Shown here: piece by piece, positions 7,046 through 8,445 of the stretch
How positions within the stretch are numbered: position 1 is the first letter of the stretch
How the letters are laid out: each line of letters starts with the position of its first letter
Assembly: GCA_964477875.1 (NCBI GenBank)
Contig: CAYZFR010000176.1
Span: forward strand, 1-8,445
Direction of reading: 5' to 3'
DNA from: Kuafuiihalomonas sp964477875
Lineage (GTDB): Bacteria; Myxococcota; Kuafuiibacteriia; Kuafuiibacteriales; Kuafuiibacteriaceae
DNA: 8,445 nucleotides
Notes under the pieces: generated by a model
What the model was told of the DNA's origin: nothing
What the model saw: the letters and a program-made list of their open reading frames with translations, nothing else
The model's database searches: none
Position numbers and translations under genes: made by a program

Positions 7046-7046
<1 letters not shown>
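5985..7046 (-). CDS. asd: Aspartate-semialdehyde dehydrogenase, archaeal/fungal type
   Basis: A 353-aa enzyme that reduces beta-aspartyl phosphate to aspartate semialdehyde with NADPH, the branch-point step to lysine/diaminopimelate, threonine and methionine. The dinucleotide-binding GATGIAG lies at residues 7-13. The catalytic cysteine is C153 in PNCTTTGLAIAL. R236 and H243 (TRVPVLEGH) are the likely substrate-binding and acid/base residues. The C-terminal HNTKMGAAKGAVL (330-342) and the PNCTTTGL form, rather than the PNCST-type of E. coli Asd, place it with the archaeal/eukaryotic (HOM2-like) class. Its length is normal and all key residues are present. The ATG at 7046 shares its A with the dnaK TGA (TGATG). 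An AGGAGG at 7065-7060, inside the dnaK tail, lies 13 bases upstream. Translational coupling to dnaK is likely. Confidence 0.95.

Positions 7047-8445
<1,399 letters not shown>

Overview
The window is GC-rich bacterial DNA with seven confidently placed protein genes, an unrecognised small membrane-protein gene, and no RNA genes, transposons or CRISPR arrays that I can see. Several features point to Myxococcota or a neighbouring former deltaproteobacterial lineage: the high GC, a vWA-like protein with the TDE-x-DQS style typical of myxobacterial surface proteins, an MshEN-domain protein with a long acidic linker, and a zinc-ribbon rhomboid. That assignment is an inference from gene style. The first 49 bases are not biological. 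They match the Illumina TruSeq universal (P5/read 1) adapter, so the left edge is a contig end with untrimmed adapter, and the window probably comes from a draft or metagenome assembly.

Layout. After the adapter, the + strand carries the C-terminal end of a vWA-like protein (50-684) and then a Uma2-family nuclease (724-1296). A 48-bp convergent gap follows. Next is a two-gene minus-strand unit: a 132-aa single-pass membrane protein of unknown function (2456-2854) and, four bases downstream, a rhomboid intramembrane protease with an N-terminal zinc ribbon (1345-2451). A 118-bp divergent gap separates this pair from a + strand gene (2973-5117). That gene encodes a 714-aa protein with a cyclic-di-GMP-type MshEN domain, no ATPase domain, about 510 residues of acidic low-complexity sequence, and a helical C-terminus. 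Its 3' end overlaps, tail to tail by 31 bp, a minus-strand run of three genes. In transcription order these are dnaK (5' end beyond the right edge), asd of the archaeal/fungal type, sharing one base with dnaK, and a two-domain GNAT acetyltransferase.

Function. Three themes are visible: protein quality control and amino-acid synthesis (dnaK, asd, GNAT in one probable operon), membrane proteolysis (rhomboid with its small partner), and possible c-di-GMP signalling through the stand-alone MshEN protein. The most unusual items are the MshEN protein without an ATPase, the rhomboid/small-protein pair, and the one-base dnaK-asd overlap. I found no defence island, and nothing I would call a wholly new system with confidence.
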